A DNA stretch of 64,000 nt from Bacteroides sp. (GTDB taxonomy: Bacteria; Bacteroidota; Bacteroidia; Bacteroidales; Muribaculaceae), in contig JAAVCX010000012.1 in assembly GCA_014802105.1 (NCBI GenBank), positions 16,738 to 80,737 of the forward strand, given 5' to 3'. Position numbers and translations under genes: made by a program. Under the pieces are notes generated by a model, which saw only the letters and a list, made by a program, of their open reading frames with translations, was not told the origin of the DNA and made no database searches. Positions 35,281-44,722 of this stretch are shown here, piece after piece. Position 1 is the stretch's first letter. Every line of letters starts with the position of its first letter.

Positions 35281-36531
35281 TTAGAGAAATAAACATGCAT
35301 CGCCGTAGGAGAGGAAACGGTAATCCCCTGCGAGCGCATAATCATAGACACGTCGCCATTCCTGCCCGTCGGCTCCGCGCTGATTGAGAAACGCCGAGAC
35401 AAGAAGCAGAAGGGTCGACCGCGGCTGATGGAAATTGGTAACCATACCCTCGACCACCCTGTAACGGTAGCCGGGTGCTATCATCAGACGGGTGGAAGCC
35501 ATGAAGGTGTCTTCGCCGGTGGTATCGAGATGGGTCAGTATATGCTCCATCGCCTCCCCGACCGTGAGATCGGGATGATCTTCGGAATATGGATACCATT
35601 GGGGCAACAATGAGGCGTCGAGTCCGCGACTCAGGCGGCATCCGAAGTGATAGAGACTCTCGAGAGTGCGCACCGAGGTGGTGCCGACGGCTATCACGCG
35701 ACGGTCGCCGCGGGCCAGTTGCTCGATGAGCTGACGGCCGATGGTGACAAACTCGCTGTGCATCGGGTGCTCGCCGATGGTGTCGCTCTTGACAGGCTGG
35801 AAAGTTCCGGCGCCTACATGCAGAGTCAGCTCGCGACGAGGTATGTCCCGGCGGTCTATAGCCTCGAGCACAGCGGGGGTGAAATGGAGTCCGGCGGTAG
35901 GAGCGGCCACCGATCCCTCGACGCGCGAGAACACTGTCTGATAGTCGCTGGAGTCGCTCTCCTCGGTCGAACGGTTGAGATAGGGGGGTATCGGTATCTC
36001 GCCGAGAGCACCCAGGAGCTGACTGAAAGTGACCTCCCGGTCATCCCAGTCAAATCTCACCACCGACGAGGCTCCATCCTTGCTCTCACGGGTAGCCCGC
36101 AGTGTCACCTCCCGGCCGTCGACCGTGACCCGCTGAGAGAGCGGCCCCTCTTTCCAACGCTTGGAATTGCCCACGAGACACACCCAGCTACACCCCTCGG
36201 TAGAGGCGAAATTGAGCGCATAGTCGGCAGGTTTAGCCGGCTCGAGGGCAAATATCTCGATCAGTGCGCCATCGCCATGCTCCTCTTTGCGGAAACGCAG
36301 GCGCGCGTTGATGACCCTGGTATTGTTATAGACAAGCATCGAGTCGGCAGGCAACAGATCCGGCAGATCGCTGAACACGCGGGTGGACAGCGATCCGTCA
36401 GCACCTCTGACGAGCAGAAGACACTTATCGCGTTCAGGGAGCGGATGTGGAGCTATACGCCCCTCGGGGAGCGGATAGTCATAATCGTCGATACGTATGC
36501 CGGTGATATTTTCAGTAGTCATAGTCTTCAT
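35281..36531 (-). CDS. queA: S-adenosylmethionine:tRNA ribosyltransferase-isomerase (long-form QueA)
   Basis: A 416-residue protein with the QueA core motifs VYNNTRVINARL, AAPTAGLHFT, HVGAGTFQPVK, VGTTSVRTLES and NFHQPRSTLLLLVSAF. QueA moves the ribosyl part of SAM onto preQ1-tRNA to form epoxyqueuosine. It is longer than typical QueA (about 340-350 residues) and starts IRIDDYDYPLPEGRIA; from memory this is a Bacteroidota-type paralogue, and a shorter QueA may exist elsewhere, so the symbol is tentative. The start overlaps the stop of rpe by 4 bp. Confidence 0.85.
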   Translation of the reverse strand: MKTMTTENITGIRIDDYDYPLPEGRIAPHPLPERDKCLLLVRGADGSLSTRVFSDLPDLLPADSMLVYNNTRVINARLRFRKEEHGDGALIEIFALEPAKPADYALNFASTEGCSWVCLVGNSKRWKEGPLSQRVTVDGREVTLRATRESKDGASSVVRFDWDDREVTFSQLLGALGEIPIPPYLNRSTEESDSSDYQTVFSRVEGSVAAPTAGLHFTPAVLEAIDRRDIPRRELTLHVGAGTFQPVKSDTIGEHPMHSEFVTIGRQLIEQLARGDRRVIAVGTTSVRTLESLYHFGCRLSRGLDASLLPQWYPYSEDHPDLTVGEAMEHILTHLDTTGEDTFMASTRLMIAPGYRYRVVEGMVTNFHQPRSTLLLLVSAFLNQRGADGQEWRRVYDYALAGDYRFLSYGDACLFL

Positions 36532-37178
36532 CCAAGTCTCGACAGATCACTGATAGCCTTGACGGGATCGGGGGCCGAGAACACATAACTGCCGGCCACG
36601 AGCACCGAGGCTCCGGCCTCGATAAGCACGGGAGCTGTCTCAAGGTTGACGCCGCCGTCGATCTGTATCACTGCCCGCGAACCGGTCTCCTCAATGAGCC
36701 GCTTGAGCCGCCTCACCTTATCGATGGTGCCCGTTATGAACTTCTGCCCTCCGAAACCGGGATTGACACTCATAAGCAACACCAGGTCTACGTCGGCCAC
36801 TATGTCGCGCAAGAGTTCCACCGGAGTGGCGGGATTGAGCGTGACTCCGGCCTTCATCCCGGCCGCGTGTATCTCAGAGATCACCCGGTGGAGATGAGTG
36901 CAGGCTTCATAATGGACATTCATCAGGTAAGCCCCGGCCCTGGCCACCGCTTCGACATAGCGGCCGGGATCAACCACCATCATGTGGACATCGAGAGGCT
37001 TGGTTGCCAGTCGGCCGATAGCGGCTATCACGGGGAAACCGATGGTGATGTTGGGCACAAACATGCCGTCCATGACATCTATATGTATATAGGATGCTTC
37101 ACTGCGGTTGACTGTCTCGACCGCCTCGCCCAGACGGGCAAAGTCGGCCGACAGCAACGAAGGGGCTACATGTATCAT
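36528..37178 (-). CDS. rpe: Ribulose-phosphate 3-epimerase
   Basis: A 216-residue TIM-barrel enzyme of the pentose phosphate pathway. Conserved parts are APSLLSADFARLGE, HIDVMDGMFVPNITIG (metal-binding His/Asp), VDPGRYVEAVARAGA, LMSVNPGFGGQKF and IQIDGGVN with the catalytic Asp. The length is normal. It is coupled to the queA-like gene and lies 23 bp after the DedA gene. Confidence 0.97.
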   Translation of the reverse strand: MIHVAPSLLSADFARLGEAVETVNRSEASYIHIDVMDGMFVPNITIGFPVIAAIGRLATKPLDVHMMVVDPGRYVEAVARAGAYLMNVHYEACTHLHRVISEIHAAGMKAGVTLNPATPVELLRDIVADVDLVLLMSVNPGFGGQKFITGTIDKVRRLKRLIEETGSRAVIQIDGGVNLETAPVLIEAGASVLVAGSYVFSAPDPVKAISDLSRLG

Positions 37179-37201
37179 CGTCGGTTAAGAATGAGATTGT
37201 T

Positions 37202-37891
37202 TCACTCCTTGATTGATTGTTTCTTAGGCTTGAAAGCATTATATAGAATAATGCCGATACACACCACGCCCAGCGCCAGACCGGCGTAGGTGAGATAGTC
37301 ATTATACTCCTCGACCTTGACATAGAGATCCTCGCGGCTCACCATCGTGCCGAGCCAATAGCCCAGGGCGGCGAGCACACAGTTCCACACTCCGGCTCCC
37401 AAGCCGGTGAACAGAACGAATTTTCCGAGGTTCATCCTCGAGAGGCCGGCGGGAATACTGATGAGCTGTCTCACAGCCGGAATCAGTCGCCCGACAAAGG
37501 TCGACACAGCTCCATGGGCATCGAAATACTCCTCGGCGTGTCTCACCTTGGCCTCGTCTATCAGGCAGGCGTGGCCCAACCGGCTCCCGGCAAATTTATA
37601 GATTATCGGGCGCCCTATCCACAGTGACAGGAAATAGTTGACCAAAGCCCCGACGATAGCTCCGGCCGTGGCCAGTATCACCACCGTGACTATATTGACC
37701 TCGTGGCTCGTGCAGGCCAGATAGGCGGCCGGGGGCACTATGACTTCCGACGGGAAGGGGATGAAAGAGCTCTCAACCACCATGAACACAAACACCAGCA
37801 TATAGACCGTCGAGGCGTCGGCAGTCAGAAACCTCTGCATGATCTCGGCCGGATCAAAAATTGCCAGGAGAGGGAGGAAATCAACTAACAT
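37202..37891 (-). CDS. DedA-family membrane protein
   Basis: A 229-residue protein with about five hydrophobic segments and the DedA hallmarks: ESSFIPFPSEVIVPPA, the FxGRLIPAVRQLISIPAGLSRM block with its conserved Arg residues, and GAGVWN. DedA/UPF0043 proteins act in the inner membrane; some are implicated in undecaprenyl-phosphate or phospholipid translocation and in membrane homeostasis. It lies between asd and rpe with short gaps. Confidence 0.93.
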   Translation of the reverse strand: MLVDFLPLLAIFDPAEIMQRFLTADASTVYMLVFVFMVVESSFIPFPSEVIVPPAAYLACTSHEVNIVTVVILATAGAIVGALVNYFLSLWIGRPIIYKFAGSRLGHACLIDEAKVRHAEEYFDAHGAVSTFVGRLIPAVRQLISIPAGLSRMNLGKFVLFTGLGAGVWNCVLAALGYWLGTMVSREDLYVKVEEYNDYLTYAGLALGVVCIGIILYNAFKPKKQSIKE

Positions 37892-37911
37892 GACCGTGAG
37901 AGAGATGCTGA

Positions 37912-38925
37912 TCAGTGACGGGGATGAGCTATCATATACTGGGCGATCTGCACTGCATTGAGCGCCGCACCCTTCTTGATCTGATCACCTACAAGCCAGA
38001 AAGTCAACCCGTTGGGATTGGCCACATCCTCACGCAGACGACCCAGGTAAACGGGATCCTTGCCGGCGGCGTCGAGAGGCATGGGATACTGCTTCTCGGC
38101 GGGATTGTCGATCACCACCAGACCCTCGGCCTTGGCGAAGGCTTCGCGGGCCTGCTCTACGCTGACGGGCTGCTCGGTCTCTACCCAGACAGCCTCGCTG
38201 TGGGCACGGAGCACCGGCACTCTGATGCAGGTGGCGCTCACCGAGAGCTCGGGCGCGTGCATGATCTTGCGTGTTTCGTTAAACATCTTCATCTCCTCTT
38301 TGGTGTAATCGTTGTCGAGAAAGACGTCGATGTGGGGTATGAGATTGTAAGCCAACTGGTAGGCAAACTTCTCGACAGTGGGCTTCTTGCCCTCGACGAT
38401 CTGGGCGGTCTGATTGACAAGCTCGTCCATACCGGTGGCTCCGGCGCCGCTGGCTGCCTGATAGGTGGCTACATGCACTCGCTTGATGGGCGAGATGTCG
38501 TTGATAGGCTTGAGGGCCACTACCATAATGGCAGTGGTGCAGTTGGGGTTGGCTATCACTCCGCGTGGAGCGTCAAAGGCATCCTCGCCGTTGACCTCAG
38601 GCACCACCAGGGGCACATCGGGATCCATGCGGAAAGCCGAGGAGTTGTCGATCATCACGGCTCCAAATTTGGTAATCACGTCGGCATATTTCTTTGAAAC
38701 ACCGGCTCCGGCCGAGACAAAAGCAAAGTCGACTCCGCGGAAGTCCTCGGGTTCTTCACGCAGAAGCTGTACTGTGTAATCCTTGCCACGGAAGGTGTAA
38801 GTGCGTCCGGCCGAACGCTCCGAGCCGAAAAGCAGAAGTTCGTCAATAGGGAAGTTCTGCTCGTCGAGCACTCTGAGAAATTCCTGACCTACGGCGCCGC
38901 TGGCGCCTACAATAGCAATTTTCAT
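37912..38925 (-). CDS. asd: Aspartate-semialdehyde dehydrogenase
   Basis: A 337-residue enzyme that reduces aspartyl phosphate with NADPH in the route to lysine/diaminopimelate, threonine and methionine. The dinucleotide motif is [10 protein letters not shown] (residue 6 on), and the active-site Cys129 lies in [18 protein letters not shown] and the later [15 protein letters not shown] contain the conserved substrate and His residues. The length is usual. It is the first gene of a minus-strand run toward rpe and queA. Confidence 0.97.
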   Translation of the reverse strand: MKIAIVGASGAVGQEFLRVLDEQNFPIDELLLFGSERSAGRTYTFRGKDYTVQLLREEPEDFRGVDFAFVSAGAGVSKKYADVITKFGAVMIDNSSAFRMDPDVPLVVPEVNGEDAFDAPRGVIANPNCTTAIMVVALKPINDISPIKRVHVATYQAASGAGATGMDELVNQTAQIVEGKKPTVEKFAYQLAYNLIPHIDVFLDNDYTKEEMKMFNETRKIMHAPELSVSATCIRVPVLRAHSEAVWVETEQPVSVEQAREAFAKAEGLVVIDNPAEKQYPMPLDAAGKDPVYLGRLREDVANPNGLTFWLVGDQIKKGAALNAVQIAQYMIAHPRH

Positions 38926-38933
38926 AATTGAGA

Positions 38934-38972
38934 TAGTATAGAGTATAGAGTATAGAGTATAGGGTATAGATA
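38934..38972. repeat. TATAGAG heptamer microsatellite before asd
   Basis: Four near-perfect copies of the 7-bp unit TATAGAG, with a fifth variant TATAGGG, lie directly upstream of the asd start codon. The same heptamer occurs at 41097-41176 and, in shorter form, at 23486, 41011 and 59536. Length changes could alter asd translation or transcription. Confidence 0.85.
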
Positions 38973-39027
38973 CTTTTTTAGGCGGGACAAGCCTATAAGA
39001 TTAATAAAGGCTCTGAGTTAACGGTCT

Positions 39028-40833
39028 TTAGAGGTACAATTCGTCGATGAGCGAGGCATATTTGTCGCTGATCACCCTACGCTTGACCTTGAGGGTGTTG
39101 GTGAGCTCGCCACCCTCCATCGTAAATTCCTTGGGCAGGAGCGAAAAACGCTTGATCTGCTCGTAGCCGGCAAGTCCTTTCTGAGCCTGCTGTATGCGTT
39201 CCCAGATCATATCCCTGACCCGCTGATCGGCCAGCAGGGAATCGATGGAATCAAAGTCGATACCTTGTGCTGAAGCCCATTCCCTGACTGCTTCATAGTT
39301 GGGCACGATGAGCGCCGAGACAAATTTGCGGCTCTCGCCTATGACGGCAACCTGCTCTATATACTTGTCCATAGTCAGGAGGGTCTCGATGACCTGAGGG
39401 GCTACATATTTGCCGTTGGAGGTCTTGAAGAGGTCTTTGATGCGGTCGGTGAGCCACAAGGCCCCTGAGTTGTCAATGAAACCGGCATCGCCGGTGCGGA
39501 ACCATCCGTCGGCCGTAAAGGCCTCGGCGGTGACCTCGGGCTTATTGTAATAACCGCGCATCACCGAGGGGGCTTTGACAAGCACCTCGTTATTGTCGCC
39601 GATCCTGATATTGATTCCGGGCAGAGGGGTGCCGACCGAACCGATCTCAAAACCGACAGTAGGGAAGCAACACACCGTGGCCGTGGTTTCGGAGAGACCG
39701 TAGCCCACGGTGAGTGTCAGACCGGCCGAGTCGAAAAACTCTACCATCTGCGCCGACACGGGGGCGCCGGCAGTCGGGAAGAGGTTGGGCCGGTCTATGC
39801 CGATAGCTTCGCGCAACTGGGCAAACACCTTTCTGTCAAAGAATCGATAGAGCATCTCGATATGGGCAGGGGCTTTACGTCCGAGACGGTGATATTCTAT
39901 ATTGCGCTTGCGGCCTATGCGGAGAGCATACCTGACCACACTCCGCTGCAACGGGCTCATGGACTCGATCTTGTCATTGACGGCGGTATAGACCTTCTCC
40001 CAGAACCGCGGGACGGCACACATACAGGTGGGTCTCACCTGTTTGATAGTGTCCTGTATGGCACGCGGGTCACGGTTGACGGCCACAGTGGCTCCTACAC
40101 AAAGACAGACGTATGTAAAGCCTTTCTCAAAGATGTGGCTCAAGGGAAGGAATGCCATCGAGACATCCTTGTCAGTGAGCATATCGAGACGCTCGAAGTG
40201 GGCCGGAAGAGTGAAATTATAACACGAATGAGGCAGAATGGCGCCCTTGGGTTCTCCGGTGGTACCCGAGGTGTAGACCAGGGTAGCCAGATCGTCGGGC
40301 GACGACTCGTCGGTGCGCTTGTCGACCTCGGCGACGATTTCAGCTGTGGCCTCAGAGCCGAGACTGATGAAGCGTGCCCAACTGAGAGTAGTGGAGTCGG
40401 AGGGATCAAGCTCAATAGGCTTGATGACTATTATATGCTTGACTGTGGGACACTGGGGGAGCAGACTGCGGGCTATCTGATACTGGGTGGTATTGCCTAC
40501 AAAGATCACCGAGGCTCCACAGTCGTTGACTATATAGCTGACCTGATCGGGCGAGGATGTGGCGTAGATCGACACCGAGGCGGCGCGGTTGCGATAGCAG
40601 GCAAAGTCGGTAATGATATTCTCAACCCTGTTGGCCGAGAAGGTGGCCACATTGTCAGAAGGTCTCACCCCCAGTCTACACAAAGCCCGAGCAGCCTTGG
40701 CTACACTCTCGTCAAGTTCCCGCCAGGTGATGTCATACCATTTGGCCTGCTCGTCCTGGCCCTTGAGGGCTATCGAGTCGGGGCGCTCCTTGGCCTGACG
40801 TCGGGTCAGGGAGGTGAGTATATTTTCGGTCAT
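39028..40833 (-). CDS. Long-chain fatty acid-CoA ligase (AMP-forming)
   Basis: A 601-residue ANL-superfamily enzyme that activates fatty acids to acyl-CoA. The P-loop TLVYTSGTTGEPKG, the YGLSETTATVCC motif and the GWFRTGDAGFID region with the hinge segment DRIKDLFKTSNGKYVAPQ, cut by its loop, are present, along with the Lys-containing C-terminal part. The ATG at 40833 (MTENILTSL) was chosen; upstream in-frame sequence overlaps the -7 region. It is separated from asd by the heptamer repeat. Confidence 0.94.
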   Translation of the reverse strand: MTENILTSLTRRQAKERPDSIALKGQDEQAKWYDITWRELDESVAKAARALCRLGVRPSDNVATFSANRVENIITDFACYRNRAASVSIYATSSPDQVSYIVNDCGASVIFVGNTTQYQIARSLLPQCPTVKHIIVIKPIELDPSDSTTLSWARFISLGSEATAEIVAEVDKRTDESSPDDLATLVYTSGTTGEPKGAILPHSCYNFTLPAHFERLDMLTDKDVSMAFLPLSHIFEKGFTYVCLCVGATVAVNRDPRAIQDTIKQVRPTCMCAVPRFWEKVYTAVNDKIESMSPLQRSVVRYALRIGRKRNIEYHRLGRKAPAHIEMLYRFFDRKVFAQLREAIGIDRPNLFPTAGAPVSAQMVEFFDSAGLTLTVGYGLSETTATVCCFPTVGFEIGSVGTPLPGINIRIGDNNEVLVKAPSVMRGYYNKPEVTAEAFTADGWFRTGDAGFIDNSGALWLTDRIKDLFKTSNGKYVAPQVIETLLTMDKYIEQVAVIGESRKFVSALIVPNYEAVREWASAQGIDFDSIDSLLADQRVRDMIWERIQQAQKGLAGYEQIKRFSLLPKEFTMEGGELTNTLKVKRRVISDKYASLIDELYL

Positions 40834-40893
40834 AAAACTATTATGTTTACCTCGCAGAATAATCAATTGATAGTCGACGAGGATATTCGGCTA

Positions 40894-40901
40894 CAAAGTT
40901 A
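40894..40901 (-). promoter_or_regulatory. -7 element before the acyl-CoA ligase gene
   Basis: TAACTTTG on the minus strand, about 60 bp before the ATG. No -33 TTTG at the usual spacing. The 358-bp gap 40834-41191 holds this element, AT-rich sequence and the large heptamer repeat at its right end. Confidence 0.45.
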
Positions 40902-41096
40902 GCACGTTTTTTCGGCCCGATAGCTAAAGTGGTTGACAAATGTTGCAATTTGTTAACATTAAGTCACAACCTGCACACTTCCGTTAACTTTTAAAAACAA
41001 AAGGTCGTTTAGTATAGAGTATAATTTACAGAGTCTTCAGTAGGGGAAGGGAGTGGATAGGAGCCCAAGACATTAGTCAGGTGCAAAGTTTATAAA

Positions 41097-41176
41097 AGTA
41101 TAGAGTATAGAGTATTGGGTATCAGAATCCCTATACTCTATACTCTATACTCTATACTCTATACTCTATACTCTAT
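41097..41176. repeat. Back-to-back heptamer repeats forming a hairpin after secA
   Basis: On the left, about 2.7 units of TATAGAG (41097-41115); on the right, about 6.5 units of its complement CTATACT (41131-41176), with a 15-bp spacer. The two blocks can pair as a hairpin, and the right block can pair in several registers. It begins 16 bp after the secA stop and may serve as a transcript end. Confidence 0.85.
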
Positions 41177-41191
41177 TTTATTATACTAAAC

Positions 41192-44100
41192 TTAGAGTCC
41201 TTTGCCGTGGCAGTTTTTGTACTTTTTACCTGAGCCGCAGGGACAGGGATCGTTACGGCCTATGCGCGGAGCGGCTTTGACGGGCTGTGTGGGCTGAGCG
41301 GAACGCGAAGCTCCCTGGGCGGCGGCACGGTTGGCAGACTCGCCGGGAAGGTTCTCCTCGCGAGAAGCATGATATTTGGAGTAATCCTCCTTGCGTTCGG
41401 GCATAGCGCGCTTAAGTTCGGGAGCCGGACGCGAGGGGGCTGCGGGAGCCTCGGGAGTCTGGGGAGCCTCCTCACCCTCGGCAGGAGCGGCAGGAGCCGG
41501 AGCCTGGGGCATGGGAGGAGCCTGCTGCACATAGATCTGGCCACGCATAAGAGTCGACATAGCCTTGACATTGAGCTGATTGAGCATAGCCTCAAAGAGA
41601 TGGAATGACTCCACCTTATAGATCACCAGAGGATCTTTCTGCTCGTAGGAGGCGTTCTGAACGCTCTGTCTGAGCTGATCGAGTTCGCGCAGATGTTCTT
41701 TCCAAAGCTCGTCGATAGTCACGAGAAGCACAGCCTTGTGCCACTCCTTGACGATAGACTTACACTCGGTGCGATAGGCCTCGTCGATGTCTACCACCAG
41801 ATTGTAGAACCGCTTGCCGTCGGTCATAGGCACTGCGATGCGCCCCTTGAAGCCACGGTTTTCAACACAGTCCTTGACCACGGGCATAGCCACATCGATG
41901 ATGCGCTGACCCTTGCGGGCAAAGGCCTCGTTGGCGGCGGCATGGACACGCTCGATGGCATCCTCCTTGGACATGTTGCGATACTCCTCGGCGTTGAAGG
42001 GGGTCTCGATGGTGAGGGTGCGGAAGAGATCCATCGACAGCGACTCGTAGTCGCCGGGCCAGGTGTTCTCGATGAAGTTCTCGATTACATCCCACATCAT
42101 ATTGGCGATATCGATACCGATACGCTCACCCAGCAGGGCGTGGTGACGACGGTTGTAGATATATGTGCGCTGCTTGTTCATGACGTCGTCATACTCGAGC
42201 AGACGTTTACGTATACCGAAGTTGTTTTCCTCGACACGTTTCTGAGCGTTGCCGATGGCATTGGTGACCATGCGGCTCTCGATACGCTCGCCCTCCTGGA
42301 GACCCAGAGTGTCGAGCATCTTCATGACACGGTCGGTGGCGAAGAGACGCATGAGCTGATCCTCAAACGAGACATAGAACACTGACGAACCGGGATCGCC
42401 CTGACGACCCGAACGACCGCGCAACTGACGGTCTACACGACGGCTCTCGTGGCGCTCGGTGCCAATGATGGCGAGACCGCCGGCCGCCTTGACCTCGGGA
42501 GTGAGCTTGATGTCGGTACCACGTCCGGCCATATTGGTGGCGATAGTCACCATGCCTTTCTTACCGGCCTGGGCCACGATCTCGGCCTCCTTCTGATGGA
42601 GCTTAGCGTTGAGCACATTGTGGGGTATGCGTCGCATGGTGAGCATCCTGGAGAGAAGCTCCGAGATGTCGACCGAAGTAGTGCCCACCAGCACGGGGCG
42701 ACCCTGATCGACCATAGCCTGTATCTCATCGATGACGGCGGCATATTTCTCCTTCTTGGTCTTATAGACACGGTCGTCCATATCCACACGTGCCACGGGG
42801 CGGTTGGTCGGGATGGTAACCACGTCGAGCTTGTAGATGTCCCAGAGCTCGCCGGCCTCTGTCTCGGCCGTACCGGTCATACCGGCCAGCTTGTGATACA
42901 TGCGGAAATAGTTCTGGAGAGTGATGGTGGCGAAAGTCTGGGTAGCGGCCTCGACCTTCACATGCTCCTTGGCCTCGATAGCCTGGTGGAGACCGTCGCT
43001 GTAACGGCGACCCTCCATGATACGGCCGGTCTGCTCATCGACGATCTTGATCTTGCCCTCGTCGATGACATACTCCACATCTTTTTCAAAGAGAGTGTAG
43101 GCCTTGAGGAGCTGGGTGACGGTGTGGACACGCTCGGCCTTGATGGCATACTCCTGCATGAGCTCGTCCTTGACGCGTGCGCGCTCGGCAGGATCGGCGA
43201 TATTCTCGGCTTCAGAGAGCTGGGCGGCTATGTCGGGGAGCACGAAGAACTGAGGGTCGTCGCTCTTGCCGGTGAGTTCGTCGATACCCTTGTCGGTGAG
43301 TTCGACCGAGCGGTTTTTCTCGTCGATCACGAAATAGAGGGGATCGGTGACGGTAGGCATCTCGCGCTGATTGTCCTGGAGATAATAGGCCTCGGTCTCG
43401 AGCATGAGGTTTTTCATGCCCTCCTGAGAGAGGAACTTGATGAGGGCTCCGTTTTTGGGAAGACCCTTGAAAGCACGGAAGAGCAGCAGGGCGCCCTCCT
43501 TGCGGGTCTCCTTGTCGTCAGAGGCGATCTTGGCCTTGGCATCGGCAAGGATCTTGGTGACCAGGCGACGCTGGGCCTCGTAGACCTTCTCGACATTGGA
43601 ACGATACTGGTCAAAGAGCTGGTTCTCGCCCATAGGCACGGGACCCGAGATGATCAGAGGGGTACGGGCATCGTCGATAAGCACCGAGTCGACCTCATCG
43701 ACAATAGCGTAGTAGTGTTTGCGCTGCACCATGTCGCCGGGGGTCAGCGCCATGTTATCACGCAGATAGTCGAAACCAAACTCATTGTTGGTGCCGAAGG
43801 TAATATCGCAGTTATAGGCGGCACGACGCTCGGGAGTGTTGGGCTGATGCTTGTCGATACAGTCGACAGTCGAGCCGTGGAACATATACAGAGGGCCCAT
43901 CCACTCCGAGTCACGCTTGGAGAGGTAGTCATTGACCGTCACCACATGCACTCCGCGACCCGAAAGCGAGCGCAGGAACACCGGCAGTGTAGCCACGAGG
44001 GTCTTACCCTCGCCGGTTGCCATCTCGGCAATCTTGCCCTGATGGAGCACGATACCGCCTATGAGCTGCACACGGTAGTGTACCATGTCCCACTTGATCT

Positions 44101-44593
44101 CGTTGCCACCGGCCACCCAGTGGTTTGACCACACGGCGTTATCGCCCTCGATCCTCACGAAGTCTTTGCCGGCCGCAGCCAGATCGCGGTCGAGCTGAGT
44201 GGCTTTTACGGTAATGGTCTCGTTGGCCGCAAAACGCGCTGCGGTCTCGCGCACCACGGCAAACACCATGGGCAGGTGATAGTTGAGACGCTCCTCTATG
44301 ATGTCGAGCATCTCCTTTTCGTTGCGGTCTATCTTGTCCCACAGTGGCTGGCGCTCGTCAAAGGGGAGCTCCTCGACCTCCTGGCGCAGCCTCTCGTTCT
44401 CTTGGGTGGGCTCAGCTACCGAGGCGGCGATGTCAGCTCGTATCTCAGAGATGCGGTCGCGCAGTTCGTCGACACTCATGGCCTTGACCTCCGACTCAAG
44501 AGCCTCGATCTTTCTCACGATAGGCTCGATCTCCTTGAGGTCACGGGTTGATTTGTTTCCAAAAATCTTGGATATGAATGAAGTAAAACTCAT
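41192..44593 (-). CDS. secA: Preprotein translocase ATPase SecA
   Basis: A 1133-residue motor that drives proteins through SecYEG. Walker A is ATGEGKTL and the DEAD-like box is [19 protein letters not shown], cut by the family loop; the motif III-VI region includes [11 protein letters not shown] and [10 protein letters not shown]. The extra length compared with E. coli (901) lies in an insertion in the first nucleotide domain region and in the Ala/Pro-rich tail, as in other Bacteroidota. The C-terminus ends with the zinc motif [14 protein letters not shown]. It is transcribed alone, with no clear promoter in the 129-bp gap upstream. Confidence 0.98.
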   Translation of the reverse strand: MSFTSFISKIFGNKSTRDLKEIEPIVRKIEALESEVKAMSVDELRDRISEIRADIAASVAEPTQENERLRQEVEELPFDERQPLWDKIDRNEKEMLDIIEERLNYHLPMVFAVVRETAARFAANETITVKATQLDRDLAAAGKDFVRIEGDNAVWSNHWVAGGNEIKWDMVHYRVQLIGGIVLHQGKIAEMATGEGKTLVATLPVFLRSLSGRGVHVVTVNDYLSKRDSEWMGPLYMFHGSTVDCIDKHQPNTPERRAAYNCDITFGTNNEFGFDYLRDNMALTPGDMVQRKHYYAIVDEVDSVLIDDARTPLIISGPVPMGENQLFDQYRSNVEKVYEAQRRLVTKILADAKAKIASDDKETRKEGALLLFRAFKGLPKNGALIKFLSQEGMKNLMLETEAYYLQDNQREMPTVTDPLYFVIDEKNRSVELTDKGIDELTGKSDDPQFFVLPDIAAQLSEAENIADPAERARVKDELMQEYAIKAERVHTVTQLLKAYTLFEKDVEYVIDEGKIKIVDEQTGRIMEGRRYSDGLHQAIEAKEHVKVEAATQTFATITLQNYFRMYHKLAGMTGTAETEAGELWDIYKLDVVTIPTNRPVARVDMDDRVYKTKKEKYAAVIDEIQAMVDQGRPVLVGTTSVDISELLSRMLTMRRIPHNVLNAKLHQKEAEIVAQAGKKGMVTIATNMAGRGTDIKLTPEVKAAGGLAIIGTERHESRRVDRQLRGRSGRQGDPGSSVFYVSFEDQLMRLFATDRVMKMLDTLGLQEGERIESRMVTNAIGNAQKRVEENNFGIRKRLLEYDDVMNKQRTYIYNRRHHALLGERIGIDIANMMWDVIENFIENTWPGDYESLSMDLFRTLTIETPFNAEEYRNMSKEDAIERVHAAANEAFARKGQRIIDVAMPVVKDCVENRGFKGRIAVPMTDGKRFYNLVVDIDEAYRTECKSIVKEWHKAVLLVTIDELWKEHLRELDQLRQSVQNASYEQKDPLVIYKVESFHLFEAMLNQLNVKAMSTLMRGQIYVQQAPPMPQAPAPAAPAEGEEAPQTPEAPAAPSRPAPELKRAMPERKEDYSKYHASREENLPGESANRAAAQGASRSAQPTQPVKAAPRIGRNDPCPCGSGKKYKNCHGKGL

Positions 44594-44722
44594 TGTTGCT
44601 TTATAATGTATATGTTGTGGTTGAGAATCAGATGATTATTTTTACCTGTCGGGCTTCGGGAACTTTAAAGCCCCAGTCGTCGTGGCGGAACTGACAGGTG
44701 GAGAGAAAGTGGACGCGACTAT

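Noticed and set aside
42449-44128. 559-residue plus-strand open frame opposite secA
   Set aside because: It lies fully inside the well-supported secA gene, shows no recognisable domain, and is typical of antisense frames in G+C-rich codon-biased genes.
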